A stretch of 64,000 nucleotides of DNA from Lactuca virosa (lineage: Eukaryota > Streptophyta > Magnoliopsida > Asterales > Asteraceae), in assembly GCA_928212115.1 (NCBI GenBank), contig CAKMRJ010005523.1, forward strand, positions 136,714,785 to 136,778,784, read 5' to 3'. The translations under genes were made by a program, and so were the position numbers. Positions 63,726 to 64,000 of this stretch are shown in pieces. The first letter of the stretch is position 1. Every line of letters begins with the position of its first letter. Under the pieces are notes generated by a model. The model was not told the DNA's origin. It ran no database searches and saw only the letters and a list, made by a program, of their open reading frames with translations.

Positions 63726-64000
63726 AGCATTAGTGATAGTTTAAAATGAACTCGTTTAACAAACTCTAACCTAACTGATCAAATCAGTAGGGTTTCGTCG
63801 AAAAGCGATGAGAGGCGAATGTGGATTGAGAAGATCGAGTCGGATATGTCTAAGTCTAGGGATCAGTTAGTTTATTTGCAACGAGACAATTTGATGCTTT
63901 TAAAACAACGTAACATTTTTTGTTTGATTGCTAAAAGGCTTTACTTTAACATTACTCAGTTGTACCTTGCTTGTGAGATTGGTAAGAAAATTCACAAGAT
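63726..64000 (+). pseudogene. Continuation of copia gag coiled coil
   Basis: After the TAA at 63723-63725 and a TGA near 63748 the same protein remains readable: DERRMWIEKIESDMSKSRDQ, VYLQRDNLMLLKQRNIFCLI. Heptad-like Leu/Ile spacing suggests a coiled coil. It runs off the window. Confidence 0.6.

Larger units (their letters stand above)
61727..64000 (+). mobile_element. Ty1/copia element, 5' part (continues past window)
   Basis: A 301-bp LTR, initiator-Met primer site and gag region on the plus strand. Protease and downstream domains lie beyond 64000. The 5 bp before the LTR are TTGG(T); the duplication cannot be checked. Confidence 0.85.

Overview
This is repeat-dense intergenic DNA from a eudicot plant nuclear genome. 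Short self-complementary LTR motifs (ACTCGTCGAGT, TTTACACGGCCGTGTAAA, GTACG arrays) recall lettuce and other Asteraceae; that attribution is from memory and is moderate. I see no intact host gene. Nearly everything is transposable elements in several nesting layers, plus two host-gene fragments.

Layout. 1-1786: minus-strand Ty3/gypsy LTR-like sequence with palindromes and minisatellites. 1787-2797: unassigned. 2798-5481: a non-autonomous CACTA DNA transposon carrying a captured minus-strand fragment of a THADA-like gene. 6119-6430: a minus-strand U-box receptor-like kinase fragment. 7385-26871: two copies of a non-autonomous gag-protease retroelement fused head to tail and sharing an LTR (LTR-internal-LTR-internal-LTR, period about 8.2 kb, LTRs about 3.1 kb, tRNA-Asp primer site, no reverse transcriptase or integrase, plus an extra ORF). 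26872-33040: a decayed plus-strand chromodomain-type gypsy element that has lost its 5' LTR. 33041-38946, resumed at 59234: a decayed plus-strand copia element. Its 3' LTR was split by a minus-strand SIRE-like copia element (38947-59233), itself split between protease and integrase by a plus-strand non-autonomous copia-derived element (47553-54872, 753-bp LTRs, perfect AATGT target duplication). 60040-61110: a small copia integrase relic. 61111-61726: gypsy-LTR-like sequence. 61727 to the end: the 5' LTR, primer site and gag of another plus-strand copia element that runs off the window.

How the pieces relate. No element is autonomous as it stands. The gag-protease tandem would need reverse transcriptase and integrase from elsewhere. 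The nested 47.5-54.9 kb element keeps LTRs, primer site and polypurine tract but only shreds of coding sequence. Its interior instead carries several families of stem-loops in which a short core is conserved while the flanking arms differ completely between copies yet stay complementary within each copy. I regard this as the most interesting signal in the window.

Other notable signals are the palindrome arrays shared in style by three unrelated gypsy-type LTR families, a palindrome block that is hypervariable between two otherwise near-identical copies, the CACTA gene capture, and a run of TAG stops in the gypsy element at codons where the family normally has CAG. All comparisons were made by eye; no alignments, folding energies or database searches were run.
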